NCBI GenBank assembly: GCA_940337035.1
Contig: CALNHX010005190.1
Span: 1 to 64,000, forward strand
Reading direction: 5' to 3'
Length of the DNA: 64,000 nucleotides
Source: Agriotes lineatus
Lineage: Eukaryota; Arthropoda; Insecta; Coleoptera; Elateridae
In this document: piece after piece, positions 22,877-35,257 of the stretch
Position numbering within the stretch: the first letter of the stretch is position 1
How the letters are laid out: each line of letters begins with the position of its first letter
Made by a program: the position numbers and the translations under genes
The notes under the pieces: model-generated
What the model saw: only the letters and a program-made list of their open reading frames with translations
What the model was told of the DNA's origin: nothing
Databases searched by the model: none

Positions 22877-23585
22877 GTGTTGAAAAGAGGGTAAAATATT
22901 TTACCCACTTAGATCTCATCAATACAAACAAAAATTTTCTAATAAACATGAGTCCGGAAACACTTCGTTTCCGAGATACAGGGTGTTAAAAGTTTTTTTT
23001 AATTTGTTTTTTTTTATGTTATCTAAAAACGCTTTGAGCAATTTTAATAAAATTTTTAGAGTTTGTTTATAACTTTATGAGGTATCTTTTGGATCTATTA
23101 CAATTGATGTGTAGTAATTTCAGGGGCGTGCCCAGGGGGCATAACAATTAGGTTTTTGCACAAAAAAATAACGCCCACGAGATTTTTTGCAATTTTTATA
23201 TATTTTTTTAATAAAGCAACTAAAAATGCAACTTTTTTGTCTCCTGAGATTTTTTCAGATCTCGCTTCGTTTTCAAGAAAAAAATTAAAGTCCATATTTT
23301 TGCACGTCTCTGAATACCTGTTAAGACAAAAACTGAAATGCTTCAATATCTAAAAACCGATTTTAGTGAAACTTTGAAGGTTTACTAGTGCTATTAATGA
23401 TCATGTTTTGGCACACTTAGATTTAAATTATTTATTCCAGGGGAGGCTGGGTCTTTTTTTAAACTTTAATACTCTGTATCTCAGAAACAAAGCATTTCCG
23501 GACCCATGTTTATTAGGACTTTTTTATTTGTATTGATGAGATCTATAAGTGGGTAAAATATTTTTACCCTTTTTTTTCAACGCTC
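22877..23585. mobile_element. MITE with ~115-bp inverted repeats
   Basis: The left arm (22877-22993) and the right arm (about 23468-23585, reverse complement) share GTAAAATATTTTACCCACTTA, GATCTCATCAATACAAA and TAATAAACATG. The sequence outside both ends is TATATA, consistent with TA insertion. The interior has a CAGGGGCGTGCCCAGGGG-type palindromic block near 23123 and no long ORF. Confidence 0.82.
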
Positions 23586-24660
23586 TATATATTTACATTA
23601 CATAACATTAGCAATTTTTGAACAAATTTCAATAAAATGCTTCTGTAATTTTTACGTAATATAATGACATTTTGTTGTAGTTTTCAACGTCAAAATGATG
23701 CATATATTTGCACTAGTTGCAATATGAGGTTTCATATTGACACTAATATGAAAATTTAGATCAACTAGATTTAACTAAATTTATTTACTGTACAAATTAA
23801 TATGACCCAAATTTACAGAAAATTTTGTATGCAACACGTTGCTAAATTAGTGTTTTTTACATACAACGTGTTGTCCAACTCGCTCGTGCTAGTACGGCAA
23901 ACTTCAGGTCTAGTGTGAAAGACACTTTTATTTTGGAACTTGATATGTATAGAGTTATTATTAAAGCTACTAGCAATTTGTAAGTTATCATGAATAATTT
24001 CTTTTTATTACTGACCATATTTTCTTTGGATCATTTCTTGATAATGCTATTTTATTTTTTAAATTATTTTTAGTTATTCTAATTAAATCAGTCAAAAAAA
24101 TCCCATAACATTTATACTCAATTTTTAAGGTTTTATCCTCAGGAGAACGCTCTGATGCCTTACAAAATTAATCCCGCTTTCTAATTGAATTTTGTAAGTA
24201 ACTGTTGGAGTAGAAAGACTAATATAATTTTGAATTGATTCAATAAAATGGTCAGCAGTTGAATTAGTATCAGTAATGTTTTGTAAAAAATCCCAACTTT
24301 CCCCACTCAAACAGTTATGTAATGTATCATAATTCTACTTTGATCCCTCAAAAGTAGATACCAGACTTTTTATCGTATCTTATCTTATGCTTTTTATCAT
24401 ACACCCACAGGAGAATGGCCAGTAATATCATTATCACGTATAAAACATTTTACAATAATTTTATTTCGTACCTTGTAAATACTGTTATCGATACAGGTTT
24501 TTGATAATCTGCGAGTAACACCATTTATACCTTGTAGATATGCAAGTTCACTAATAGTATATTATGTTATTAGGAGCAAAAGTTATATTTTATGTGGCGA
24601 GGATGGACGTTTTTATAACAAATTATTTACAATTTTGTGAACAAAATTCGAAGAAAATTA
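23586..24660. other. AT-rich region, nothing recognised
   Basis: No coding or transposon domain seen. A short inverted pair around CAACACGTTG (about 23827-23878) is the only structure noted. Confidence 0.5.
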
Positions 24661-24666
24661 CTTGAT

Positions 24667-24805
24667 CTCGTCAGCGGCAGATAATTTTATCTGCCGCTGA
24701 CGAGCGGCAGATAAAGTTGTCAGCGGCAGATAAAGTCGTCAGCTGCAGATAATAACTTTATCTGCCACTCGTCAGCGGCAGATAATATTATCTGCCGCTT
24801 GGCAA
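24667..24805. repeat. Cluster of AGCGGCAGATAA units in both orientations
   Basis: About five forward copies of (GTC)AGCGGCAGATAA and three reverse copies (TTATCTGCCGCT) in 140 bp. Some are arranged head-to-head as near-perfect hairpins (for example around 24690 and 24790). The units are more GC-rich than their surroundings. No spacers of constant length, so this is not a CRISPR array. Confidence 0.9.
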
Positions 24806-27800
24806 TAAAGTGACAGTTTAGCATCATCAATCCAGCAGTATAATGCCATATTTTACTGCCGTTTGAAGAAAAAATCATTTAAATAGCTATCAACATACTT
24901 AAGAGCTTTGAACCAAAAGATATATATTTATATCCTCCACAAAAAGCCTTATGTCATAGTTAAGAGCTATTGCGCAATAAAATTTGTTGTAAATTTTCCA
25001 AAAATAATTCTTTTTCACTAGCTGATGATCTGTACATACAAATATTGTTAAACTTGAAGTTACTCATTACAAAACTTATTTTAGTAAAAGAAAGTTCACT
25101 ATATTTAATAACGTGGCACCGATTAACTACTAATGTGTTTTTAATATACACAAAACAAAAATCGTTTTGATTAAATTTTGCCCCGTCATAATATAAATTA
25201 TATGTAAGGTCCAGTATCAGTAACTTACCAAGATTATGTAAAAATGATTACATGATAAACAGTTGACTGGAAACTCTGATTATTTCGTTGAAATAAGTGA
25301 AAATATTTTGAAAATATATTTATTGAATTGCACACTATACAAAATTTATTAAATATAAAATTACAACTACTGTATGCTTGTGAGGAATTTGTAGTATTAA
25401 CAGAATTTATAGAAAAAGAAATTGCGTTTTAGTATCGAATGATTTTCTTATCGAATATGTCCTCATGAATGGATTCTTCCACTAAATTTTACTTTCGTGT
25501 CATTCCTGTAACATCTAAAATGTTATGCAATTAACACGTATACAGGAATAGCATTAAAAAAAATCCGGAATGAATCCATGCACTAGAGATATTATGTGAA
25601 AATATTAAATGCTCAACAGAAAAGATGAAGTAGGTGTTACAATTACCTTTCTGCCAATTATCCAGTTGTTTTTCTAGAAAAATTGTCGAATATTTAAAAA
25701 TGTGATTTATTTCTTTAATAGTTGACTAGCTATTTAATTAACAAAATTTTAAAAGAGTAATACAATAAACAATATCTTCAACAAAAGAAGTAACCTTGAA
25801 TATTTTTTTATCTTATGATTTACTAAAAAAATGCCTGTAATTTTTTATTCAGCACCAGCACAAATAATATACTCCAACTGATCAAAAACACCATCCCCAT
25901 CTAGTCCTTTCCATTCCTAAGCCGAAAACTGGAAGTGGGTCTATCAACATTGAGGATAGGACACGCAGAATTACTCATGACTACTATCTACAAGGCAATG
26001 ATCACATGATCAGCTCGTTTTTGATGCTTGCCAAACCAACTTAACTGTTTTATATATCATCTAATATTGTACCAAATATTCAAGAGAAAGAAATACAGCA
26101 TCAAAGACCTTAGTTGTTCAGGCACTATAAAAATTTAAAAATTGTTTATTTTGGGTGTGTGCAATCAGGGGTAGACTGGCTGGGGAGCATGGAGGGCCTC
26201 AACGGACCACAGTTAAAAAGTCTCGGTAATTGCTTACAATTTCCAATGAATATAATAATTTTCAAGATCCTAGTAATCATTAGAAATGAATATGCAATAC
26301 ATTAAAGTATTTCCAAACTATAAATTTCCATCTGGTTTCGAGTGGTTTATGGTAATCAAAAAAGAAGTTGAACAAATTATAATTGAAAATGTTGTGCGTG
26401 ATGCTAGCGGCTTTATAGTATCTTCAAATTTCAAACTAAAAACTATACACTATGGATATTTCTACAAAGGGTAACTGCCAAAAGAGAGACACATCGCCAA
26501 GAAGACAAAATGGACGTTGACCAGTGGAGCAACGAAAAACCTAAGGACTCGGTGTATGTTCAGAGTTAAAGTTTTCACTGTTACGAAGTATACAATTAGG
26601 ACTGTTCTAGATATAAGATTTTCCAAAATAAGAAATTTATTGTTTTTGCAATTTGACGATCCACGGCATTTTTTAAAATTTGAGGAAGAAGTTTCCTACA
26701 GAAAAACTTAGCTAGAGTAAAAGTGTCCCTATTTCGATACAATTTACTATAGTTCGGTTAATTGTTGGTAACATTGTCAAACAAGTTGGCCGCAAAAAGT
26801 GATTGACTTGAAGGGTATGATAACGAAATTGATATATGTGAAAATGCACCTGAATTGAAATCAGAGCAACCTGGAAAAAACTTGAAGAAGAAGAGAAGTT
26901 GAGAAAATACAAGGAGCAGAAGAGATGTAACAACTGGCTAGTTTATTTCTACATCTTTTTATACTCGTAAAATATGCATGAACAAATTTATTTTTAACAT
27001 ACGAATATACCGAGTATCCCAGATAAAAGTTCACCCACTAATACAGCATCATCAAACAAGCAAATGTTCCATATACAAATATGTGTAGATTCCATGTTAA
27101 GGAAACTACAGCCCTGAGAAGAGTAGTAGAAAATCACGGATTCTATTCAATTAAAAATAATATAGCCAAAAATCGTCAAGAATGGAAATGAATCGTGAAT
27201 GGAGTTTGTGACTTAGCGGCACCGACAGCAGCGTATTCGTTGCGGGGACGTCCTGACCGGACCGCCAGCTAGCGGACCAAAGAAGAAAAAGATAGCTAAA
27301 GTAAATTTGGCATAGCTACAAGATCTTTTATGCTGAATTAAATAATTTTGAAAAAAATTGGTATAAAAGGTTCAGAATTGCAAATTTATGTAAAGGGAGG
27401 ATATGTTCTATACTCTCTATTTTTTTAGAATCGAAATTTTCATCAAGTCTAGTTAGAAATTTGAAAAACCTTTTTAGAATCACTACCAGCAGCAGTTTTT
27501 GAGGAAATCGAACCTCAAGATTGAAATATGTGTTTAATCATGAAGTTTGATAATTAAGTAATTCTACGTACATTTAACACACACATCACCAAGACACACA
27601 CCTCATACAATAGTTGCTGTGCGAGCACAAAAGGCGCGCCCCAACTCGGTATCCCGAATCCGGGGCAAGTTGAGCATTGTACCGCCAGACGCAAGCGTAT
27701 AAAACACCAGCCTTTACACCACAAGGTAAAATGAGGTTACCGACAATACATACATACATACGTATATTTAAAACGGAATAAAGGCAAGTAAAATTATTTA

Positions 27801-28159
27801 TTTAGATTCTACTTTGTATTAATCATTTTTAAAAGCTGTATCAGCTGGTCAACTTTAGAACACCTTGTATAGTAATGCTTAGCTGCAGCTCAGCATCTTG
27901 TGAAAGGACATTAAATACATTAAAAATTTCTAATCAAATCAAATCATCAATTTATTGTGAACATTGAGAAAGATGGCCTTGAGTCTATCAATTTTCATTA
28001 TGTTTTGGATAAAATGCAAAATAATCTGAGCTTTTTGCCAATACTTTAAACAACATAGTTTGTATTTAAATATCAAATACTTTTTTCATACGACTATTCT
28101 TTGTAACTACTTTCTGTATTTTCCCATTAGTGTTAGATATAACTATCTGTTTACAAACC
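24806..28159. other. Gene-poor AT-rich region
   Basis: No convincing gene. Short frames at 26114-26474 and 26517-26711 lack domains. CAGGGGTAGACTGG near 26167 resembles one end of a hAT-type MITE, without a partner. A GC-rich block at 27615-27720 (GGCGCGCCCCAACTCGG, GTATCCCGAATCCGGGGC) and a short ACAT microsatellite (27747-27765) stand out but are unexplained. Confidence 0.45.
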
Positions 28160-28167
28160 AGCTTGGC

Positions 28168-28872
28168 TAGGGTTGCCATACGTGCCCATTTTTCGGGATT
28201 GTACCGATTTGAAGCTAGTTGTCCCGAAACAAAATACTGTCCCGAAATGTCCCGATTTTCCAAGAAAATTTTACGCTTTACCGATTTCGAGCGATTTCTG
28301 CAAATTCTAGTTCAACACGTCAAATATAATTAGAACTAGTTGTTTAACAAAAATTGTGTGTACAGTATGTAGCTGTTTGCTATTGTGGAATTTCAGTTTC
28401 AAAGGCTTTTTTAAATAGGCGATTAATTATGGGTTTATGCTAATAGCACATTGATCCACATTTAATGTAAGTAGAATTTAAACGCAATAGAAAAATCCAA
28501 GAAATATGATTGATACAAGAATCCCAATGGTACTATTGCTACTGTAGCAGAAACAAATGCAAATGTAAATTGATGGTAGAAGTACTGTTTAATATATCAA
28601 TAACGATAACGCCATATTGTGAAATTAGCATTTTTATTACAGCTTCGTTTAGTTTCTAAAATTTGTAATATTAACTACTAACAAATTAAAAAAAAACTTT
28701 TAAAAATCGAGTATTGAATTACCTTTTCCCCACAAGCACCCCTCCCCCTTCCATTTTACTCCCCTCCATTTTACCCTCTTCCATTTCATCCCGTTCCATC
28801 TCTATTTTATCCCTCTCCCTCCATTTTCGTAATCTTGTCCCAAAATTGTTATTTTCAAATATGGCAACCCTA
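28168..28872. mobile_element. Non-autonomous hAT-type element, 8-bp duplication AGCTTGGC
   Basis: TAGGGTTGCCATA at 28168 is matched by its exact reverse complement ending at 28872. AGCTTGGC flanks both sides (28160-28167 and 28873-28880). Eight-base duplications and a T/CAGGG start are typical of hAT elements. The 705-bp interior has repeated TCCCGA motifs near both ends and a CCATTTTA(C/T)CCC minisatellite, but no transposase. Confidence 0.9.
28745..28835. repeat. Pyrimidine-rich minisatellite, ~15-bp unit
   Basis: Five to six degenerate copies of CTCCATTTTACCC inside the hAT-type element. Confidence 0.75.
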
Positions 28873-29131
28873 AGCTTGGCCCTTTTAGGGATGAAGTCTG
28901 ACCAGGCATTCTCCTTGCCAGTCCACCCGTGGGTGCAATTGCAGCTACTCCAACAAAAGCTGCAAGAGTGTAGATAAGAAGTAGAAACTCGGTGCTCAAT
29001 AAAAAATTACATACACTTTTTTTGTAAACCTTGTGTTCAAAAGTTTATTCAGTGTTACCCATTTTATTGAATTTTTTAATTTTTGAAAATGTTTTTCTAA
29101 ATCTTGTGTTGTGTTTATTGAATTATTTAAT

Positions 29132-29275
29132 TTTTACTTCCTTTTACAATAAAGGAAGTATTATATTCACACCAAAAATTCGAAATTGAGTTTTCAACGG
29201 ATCTTCACGTTTTTGAGTCCCCTGATCCCAAAAAACATAAGGAAGTTGTGTGCGTGTATCACACCAGATTTTTTT
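29132..29275 (+). repeat. 0.7-kb repeat family, copy a (internally deleted)
   Basis: Starts with the family hairpin CTTCCTTTTACAATAAAGGAAG, then the conserved CCCCTGATCCCAAAAAACAT. It then jumps to the family 3' end, GTATCACACCAGATTTT. About 550 bp of the middle is missing. Confidence 0.85.
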
Positions 29276-29330
29276 AAATGTTTTCTAATAGACTCTTTTG
29301 TCTAATAAGTCTATATATATAAAATCTGGT

Positions 29331-31643
29331 GTGATACACGCACACAACTTCCTTTTACAGTGATCTTATAATTAGCCAAAAATTTGATTTTAAATTTTTA
29401 AGCACTTGTCAACAATTTTAAAAAATTACAAATTCTACAAAAACGGTGCAAAATAGAGCATTAGGTAAAGAGACAAATTTTGTCTAGAATTTTAAGCTGA
29501 ATTCAAAAATGTAATAATATATCAGGTGTTCTATTTAAAATAGGAGTTAATAAAAAATATTGAAAAAAAAGAAACCCATTTTAGAAGTATTCAACTGGAA
29601 AATCACCTATCTCACATCAATACACATTAAAAATGTAATAAAAATGAGAAGTTTGAAAAAAATCGTTAGAGCCGTTTTTGAAAAAATCGAAAAAAACTGA
29701 AAATCACAAGAGGAAACACATAAAAATTATGGAAGTACAGCTGTTTGGGGTAATAATGTTAATATTAGGAGAAAAAAAATCAGCGAAAGAATTTTTTAAA
29801 TAAAAAATTACTTCTTCTTAAAAAGAAGCAAGTATTAGTCAAACACAAAAAAGTAATGTAATGGTTTAATATGTATTATAACGTTTCACTGTATTTTAAC
29901 AGCTTCTTCAGACAGATTAAAATTTTAAAAATAAAAGGCGTAATTATAGTAATTAACAAGTAATATTTCAGTACTCTGAATAGAATTCATAGATAGTGAA
30001 AGAAATTTCCTCAGTATGAGAGCATTATAATTTTTTTTTATGATACTGGTAATTTAAGATTTAATACTAAAGAAATTGTTAATTAGATAAGAACAAATTA
30101 AAATGAAATATTAATTATCTTTGAGAGGATAAAGAAAATTTCAGTAAGGGACAGGTAACAATTACGAGGTTAAAATCTGTAAAAAATTAAAATTAACAAT
30201 TAACATCAATTCGTGTCTGCTATACGACTTACTTGCAAGATGTTGGACATAGTTGAAATATAAGTATGGTAAGTATTCTAATCTTTAACACAGTAGTGTT
30301 ATCACAGGAGTTGAATTTGTATTAACAACTAAAAGAAAAAAAAAAGGGAAAGGAATTATTGCAAAACGTGAGCAAAATTAAAATAACCACCAACCATTGT
30401 ATAAGATGTATTCAAGATAATGAGTAAAGCTTGTAGGTTTTTTGTGGAAGTAAGTAAACCAATTGTTCGTTAAAAAGTGCACTACTAATACGTCAGTAAG
30501 GGTAGCAGCAAGGACTAATAGTGAACATATCTAAAAAGAATAAATGAGTAAGTATGGTACTAAACTAATTAATTAATATAAATACCTGTATTTTTATAAT
30601 TTTAACAATTAAATTGTTAAAAGTTTGTAAATCCACTTTGGTTTCAAGAAAATTTGGGTTTAATGGTGAGTAAATTAACCATATTATATTTAGGTAATCG
30701 TTTAAAAATTTAAACATTAAAAGCTGTAATAACTTCCGTAAATAATTATGGTAAGTGGAAATATAGAGTGAGTATACCTGTAAGATGTGAAGTTGGTTTT
30801 GAAGATTGACAAGTAATTGAACGTAGATATTGATGTGAGGTGGTTTTCGAATTAATAGATCGTAATAAATTAATCCATTATCCAGGGTTTTAATAGTGTA
30901 TCTTTTTAAGAATGGCTAAAAAATTAATTGAAATATTATATCTTACAAAATAAATTATATAAATTAGTTACCTGTGGTATAATTTTGGAATTGAAAAGAA
31001 TTTTGTTGTTTCGTTGTGCTTTTTGGATAATATCCTAGCTTGTCAAATGTCGTAAAGATCCAGGTGATATACACATACTTGATTTGGAGTGTGAAAGACA
31101 CGATAGCTTGTGGTTTGGTTTAAGTCTTGGTGACGAGCATTGTAACGTCTTGTGCAATATGAGTATTTGCAATTTGTTGTCATCATATTTGTGAATTCCT
31201 GTTTTACGTGTAGAGAAAAGGAATAAATATTTAAGTTTAAAGGAAGTAAGGGTTAAAGTAAATGATTTACAAGGAAAAAAAGTAATGTTTAGTAATTTTG
31301 AGTGATTGAAATAATGCAATTTTGATTTAAAAAATTCTTTAGCTGATTTTTTTTCTCCTAATATTAACATTAAGAGGAAACACCTACTTCCGGTTATGCG
31401 ATTTTCTTCAAAAGCTTGTTGTCGCATCTACATAGTACACAAAACTTATATATGAAGTTTCAACACCATAGTACCTCTTTTCGTTTTTGAGATATTCTGT
31501 TCACAGACACACACACAGACAGACCAATGAAAAAAAATATGTTTTTTGGATTCAGGGGACTCTAAAACGTGAAGATCTGTAGAAAACTCATTTTAGAATT
31601 TTTGGGGTGAATCCAATACTTCCTTTATTGTAAAATGAAGTAA
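29331..31643 (-). repeat. 0.7-kb repeat family, copy b (carrying an insertion)
   Basis: Minus-oriented copy, beginning AAAATCTGGTGTGATACAC and ending with TACTTCCTTTATTGTAAAA near 31643. The middle is interrupted at 29720-31371 by another element. The family has short hairpins at both ends and no ORF longer than about 100 codons; its superfamily is unknown. Confidence 0.85.
29720..31371. mobile_element. 1.65-kb insertion with inverted ends and 12-bp duplication
   Basis: AAGAGGAAACAC occurs on both sides (29708-29719 and 31372-31383). The right end, CTCCTAATATTAACATT, is the inverse of AATGTTAATATTAGGAG on the left. The left copy lies ~34 bp inside the boundary, so the element has an extra tail on that side. 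The inverted block extends ~45 bp (to GCTGATTTTTTTTCTCC). No transposase or RT is seen. The long duplication argues against common cut-and-paste families. Confidence 0.75.
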
Positions 31644-31644
31644 A

Positions 31645-32294
31645 AAATCTGGTGTGATACACGCACACAATTTCCTTTTACAGTGATCTTATAATTAGCC
31701 AAAAATTTGATTTTAAATTTTTAAGCATTTGTCAAAAATTTAAAAACATTACAAATTCTACTAAAACGGTGCAAAATAGAACGTTAGGCGAAGAGACAGA
31801 TTTTCTCTAGAATTTTAAGCTGAATTCAAAAATGTAATAATATACCGGGTGTTCTATTTAAAATAGGAGTTAATAAAAAAAAAGAAACCCATTTTAGAAG
31901 TATTCAACTGGAAAATCACCTATCTCACATCAATACACATTAAAAATGTAATAAAAATGAGAAGTTTGAAAAAAATCGTTGGAGCCGTTTTTGTAACAAT
32001 CGAAAAAAACTGAAAAATCACAAGAGTAAACACCTACTTCTGGTTGTGCTATTTTCTTCAAAAGTTTGCTGTCGCATCTACATAGTACACAAAACTTATA
32101 TATGAAGTTTCAACACCATACCTCTTTTCGTTTTTGAGATATTCTGTTCACAGACACACACACAGACAGACCAATGAAAAAAAAATATGTTTTTTGGGTT
32201 CAGGGGACTCTAAAACGTGAAGATCTGTTGAAAACTCAATTTCGAATTTTTGAGGTGAATCCAATACTTCCTTTATTGTAAAAGGAAGTAAAAA
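31645..32294 (-). repeat. 0.7-kb repeat family, copy c (complete)
   Basis: Uninterrupted minus-oriented copy directly abutting copy b, head-to-tail. From CTGGTGTGATACACGC to the terminal hairpin CTTCCTTTATTGTAAAAGGAAG. It includes the (CA)n/CAGACA block and TTTGAGATATTCTGTTCAC conserved in the copies at 39422 and 42590. Confidence 0.88.
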
Positions 32295-32782
32295 ATGAAT
32301 CCCTATTTCCCTTAGTCACGGCATAACTTGAGAACGACTTTACCGATTTCATTCATCTTTTTTTTAAAGTTTTCTAATACTACGCAGAAGGTTCTTACGG
32401 AAAGAAAAATTAAGAAAATTGCGCAGAAATTTGGAAGATTTCAGAAAACTTAACGACTATTTAACCTTCGCGCGTTTGACTGTTCGGGGAGGGAACGGGG
32501 CGGGGCGGAGCGGGACGGGACGGGAAAAGGGACGGGACGGGATGGGACGGGACGGGACGGGACGGGACGGGACGGGACGGGACGGGACGGGACGGGGACG
32601 GGGACGGGGACGGGTACGGGACGGGACGGGATGGGGACGGGGACGGGGACGGGGACGGGACGGGGACGGGGACGGTGACGGGGACGGGAACAGGACGGGG
32701 ACGGGATGACAGGAAATAATTAGTCATTATTTAATACACAAATAACGAACCTCGCGCGTACGAAGTCGCGGGTAACAGCTAG
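32290..32782 (+). mobile_element. Non-autonomous Helitron-like element
   Basis: The left part, AATGAATCCCTATTTCCC, then CATAACTTGAGAACGACTTTACCGATTTC, resembles the conserved 5' region of insect Helitrons (GAGAACG..T..ACCGATTT). The right end is a GC-rich hairpin (CCTCGCG/CGCGGG) followed by TAACAGCTAG and then T. CTAG is a Helitron CTRR terminus and T is the expected target base. No Rep/helicase. The interior is mainly a GGGAC microsatellite. Confidence 0.75.
32488..32708 (+). repeat. GGGAC / GGGGAC microsatellite
   Basis: About 220 bp of GGGAC pentamers grading into GGGGAC hexamers, with G runs at regular 2-base spacing, in otherwise AT-rich DNA. Long frames of Gly-Arg-Asp or Pro-Val repeats across it are translations of the repeat, not proteins. 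Confidence 0.97.
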
Positions 32783-34829
32783 TAATTAATAAACACTAAA
32801 AATTTTAATAATTCATAATACTAAACCTGAAATTGCTTTTCAATTTATACTTACATTATTACCCAATTTTTAATACAAAAAATTGAGTTTTAGCAAAATA
32901 CACAAAGATGTCTGCTACTCTCGACTTGTTGCACTGCACTTCTGTTCTTGTCTTTGCTGCACTTTACCATGGTTATATTCCAAGTATAATATTTATTGTA
33001 TGACGTCATAAAAATCTGGGAAAACTAAGCACAATTTGGAATTCCAGTTAAAAGATTCTTCTAGCAGTCGTTATAAGGGCGAAATTTGTATCACCACACA
33101 GCACACACGATCACAATCACAGTGACTTAGTTTAAGTAAATGTGTAGTGCCACAACTTGTTTTAAGTATAAATATATTCGGATATTATGTTACAAGATCC
33201 AATAAAAATGTGATCGTCTAATAACTAGTACACTACACAATGAAAAATTAAAAGGGCACCAAAAAAATGTAGTAATTATCTTGTACCTCCAACCACTCCT
33301 AACCTACAAAAATCTATCTTGGGGGAATATAGTAGGTTAAAAAATGTGCCTTTTTAACAGATACGTACGTAAGGAGTGGCGTAAGTAAATATATTAATCA
33401 ATTATGTGTATACCTACCATATCTGTAGTGTAGCAGCTACAGGTTGCAATAATTCTATTAAAATATTTGGTCTTAAATTGTTTTTAAAAATAGACTGCAG
33501 CACCTAGTCAAAATAAAGTAGTACAATTTGTAACTAGGCTCAATTTGTTGTAGTTTTGAGAACTAAATTAAATTGTAGCTTATACTACTACTAGTGCAGA
33601 CTAACAAAAAAGGCTAGTCACAACTGTCTGTTAGTGAAAACCATATATTTTTACTTCTATATTGCTAGTAGGGTCTGTGAACCGGCGAAAACATTACGGC
33701 GCCGACATAGTCTGACTCTGAGCACTACGCATCTCGTGCGCATACCTGAGAATTCAAAGCTGCCTTTAGAAGCGAATTTTAAACTTGACCACTTCCCCAC
33801 CTTGCTAGACGAAGCTTGTGCACAACTCACCAAGTGTGTAGACGAGTTGGTTGTGTGTCTTACTTACGCTGTGACCTCCCCACTTACAGGTATTACATAT
33901 ATGGCGAAAACAATCGTGCCATTTCTGAAAAAACAAATGATTGTTGAAAACTAAGATTTATCAGTATCACTAAGGAAGATCATTTTATTTATATTACCGC
34001 TAATAGACATCTCAGAAAACGTTTTGAAGAATATTGCATTGAAGCAGCCAATTGTTTTGGCAAAAATAGTGTAACTAATGATGGATGAGCAGAACTTACG
34101 GTTCGTCATAGAGAAACGGTAAGTGGCTTGGCTTACGTCAGTCCCACTTTATGACTTCATGATGAACTATATGAAGAACATGATGAACTATATGAAGAAT
34201 GCATGAATATTTTATATTTATTCACATTTATTGTATCATGTGGGACATCCTTGCAGGACATATTCATGCTAAGGAAAGTTACTTCAAATAATTCGGTAGC
34301 CTTGTATAGTATGTAGAAGAATATTGTTTCCAGTACATTACATTATATTTTTACCTCAGCAGTAAGTTGCAAGTACTAATTTATTAGTGTAATAAAATGT
34401 AACTTCTACTGGCACAGATGCAAGGTTTATTGTAGCGGATGGCTCCTCAGGCAAATAACTTTGGTGATAAATTACATGATATAAAAATATTTTAAAAACG
34501 CTCAAAATATCAAACCTGTAATGATACTTCACACTTTTTATTTTGTAATAACTAATACCCATTTTCTTAACTTTTCCCAGGGAATCCACAGAGTATTTTT
34601 ATACAAAAAAAGTTTGCCCTTGCTACTGCCTAGGTAGTAAACGAAAAAGTATTAAGGCACTGTATAGCAGAAGAACTAAAACATCGGTGCTTCTAATAAG
34701 TAGTAAATATAAAATATTACATATTATGTTAATTGGTTTAAACTGGTTTAAAGTCAAAACTTTATACCAGTTTATATTAACATTGTTTAATAAACATACA
34801 CGACTGCGTACCATATACGTAGCTACTAA
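32783..34829. other. AT-rich region, no supported gene
   Basis: The only frame of note is 33634-33954 (plus, 106 codons, KLPLEANFKLDHFPTLLDEA...), which begins at a non-ATG codon and matches no family I recognise. It could be a host exon, but nothing besides length supports it. Confidence 0.4.
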
Positions 34830-35229
34830 TAAGGTGAGACGAAACAAACCTTACATTACTTATCACATCAAACAAATGATTAAACAAAAAAACAAAGCCC
34901 ACTAAAAATATATAGAAACCAAGCAAAATAGTGACCAAGATGTTTATATATTCCTTCGTAATTATGTAAGTCTAGCTATACGTAACGAGAAAAAAGGATA
35001 TAAGAAATATGAACTCAAAAAGTGCAAAAATGATACATCTAGCATGTGGAAAAAGCTTAAAATTTGGGGCATTGCTAATAAATTAAATAAATGTCAAGAA
35101 CTTCCCACTAATTTATGTAATGATAACAATTTAAATTCTGATTTTATTAGTGCTGTTGGTAATTCTGTTATAGATGATGACACTTTAAATTATTTCTATT
35201 CAAACAGTTTTTCACGAATTTACGTTTAA
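34830..35229 (+). pseudogene. LINE ORF2 connector fragment
   Basis: Plus-strand translation resembles the region between endonuclease and RT of Jockey/CR1-type LINEs: RNKPYITYHIKQMIKQKNKAH, NEKKGYKKYELKKC, SSMWKKLKIWGI and DDDTLNYFYSNSF. It has one stop near 34903. It ends close to the MITE at 35258. It could belong to the same LINE as the RT at 38320, but about 100 residues between them are not seen. Confidence 0.6.
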
Positions 35230-35257
35230 GTTTAAGGTCACAACTAATGACTATATA

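Noticed and set aside
24667..24805. Possible CRISPR array
   Set aside because: Units occur in both orientations without regular spacers, and the genome is eukaryotic.
27600..27760. GC-rich block as a host promoter or retroelement leader
   Set aside because: It stands out in composition, but no gene follows and no element border was found.
28802..28999. Minus-strand frame starting like a secreted peptide and entering the hAT-type element
   Set aside because: The start codon is TTG and no ATG precedes it. Joining the sequence across the hAT insertion gives a stop after a few codons. There is not enough to call a gene.
32419..32727. 96- and 88-codon ORFs (Gly-Arg-Asp and Pro-Val repeats)
   Set aside because: Both are translations of the GGGAC microsatellite on opposite strands.
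33634..33954. 106-codon plus-strand ORF as a host gene
   Set aside because: It has no ATG start, no recognised domain and no clear exon context; kept only as a note.
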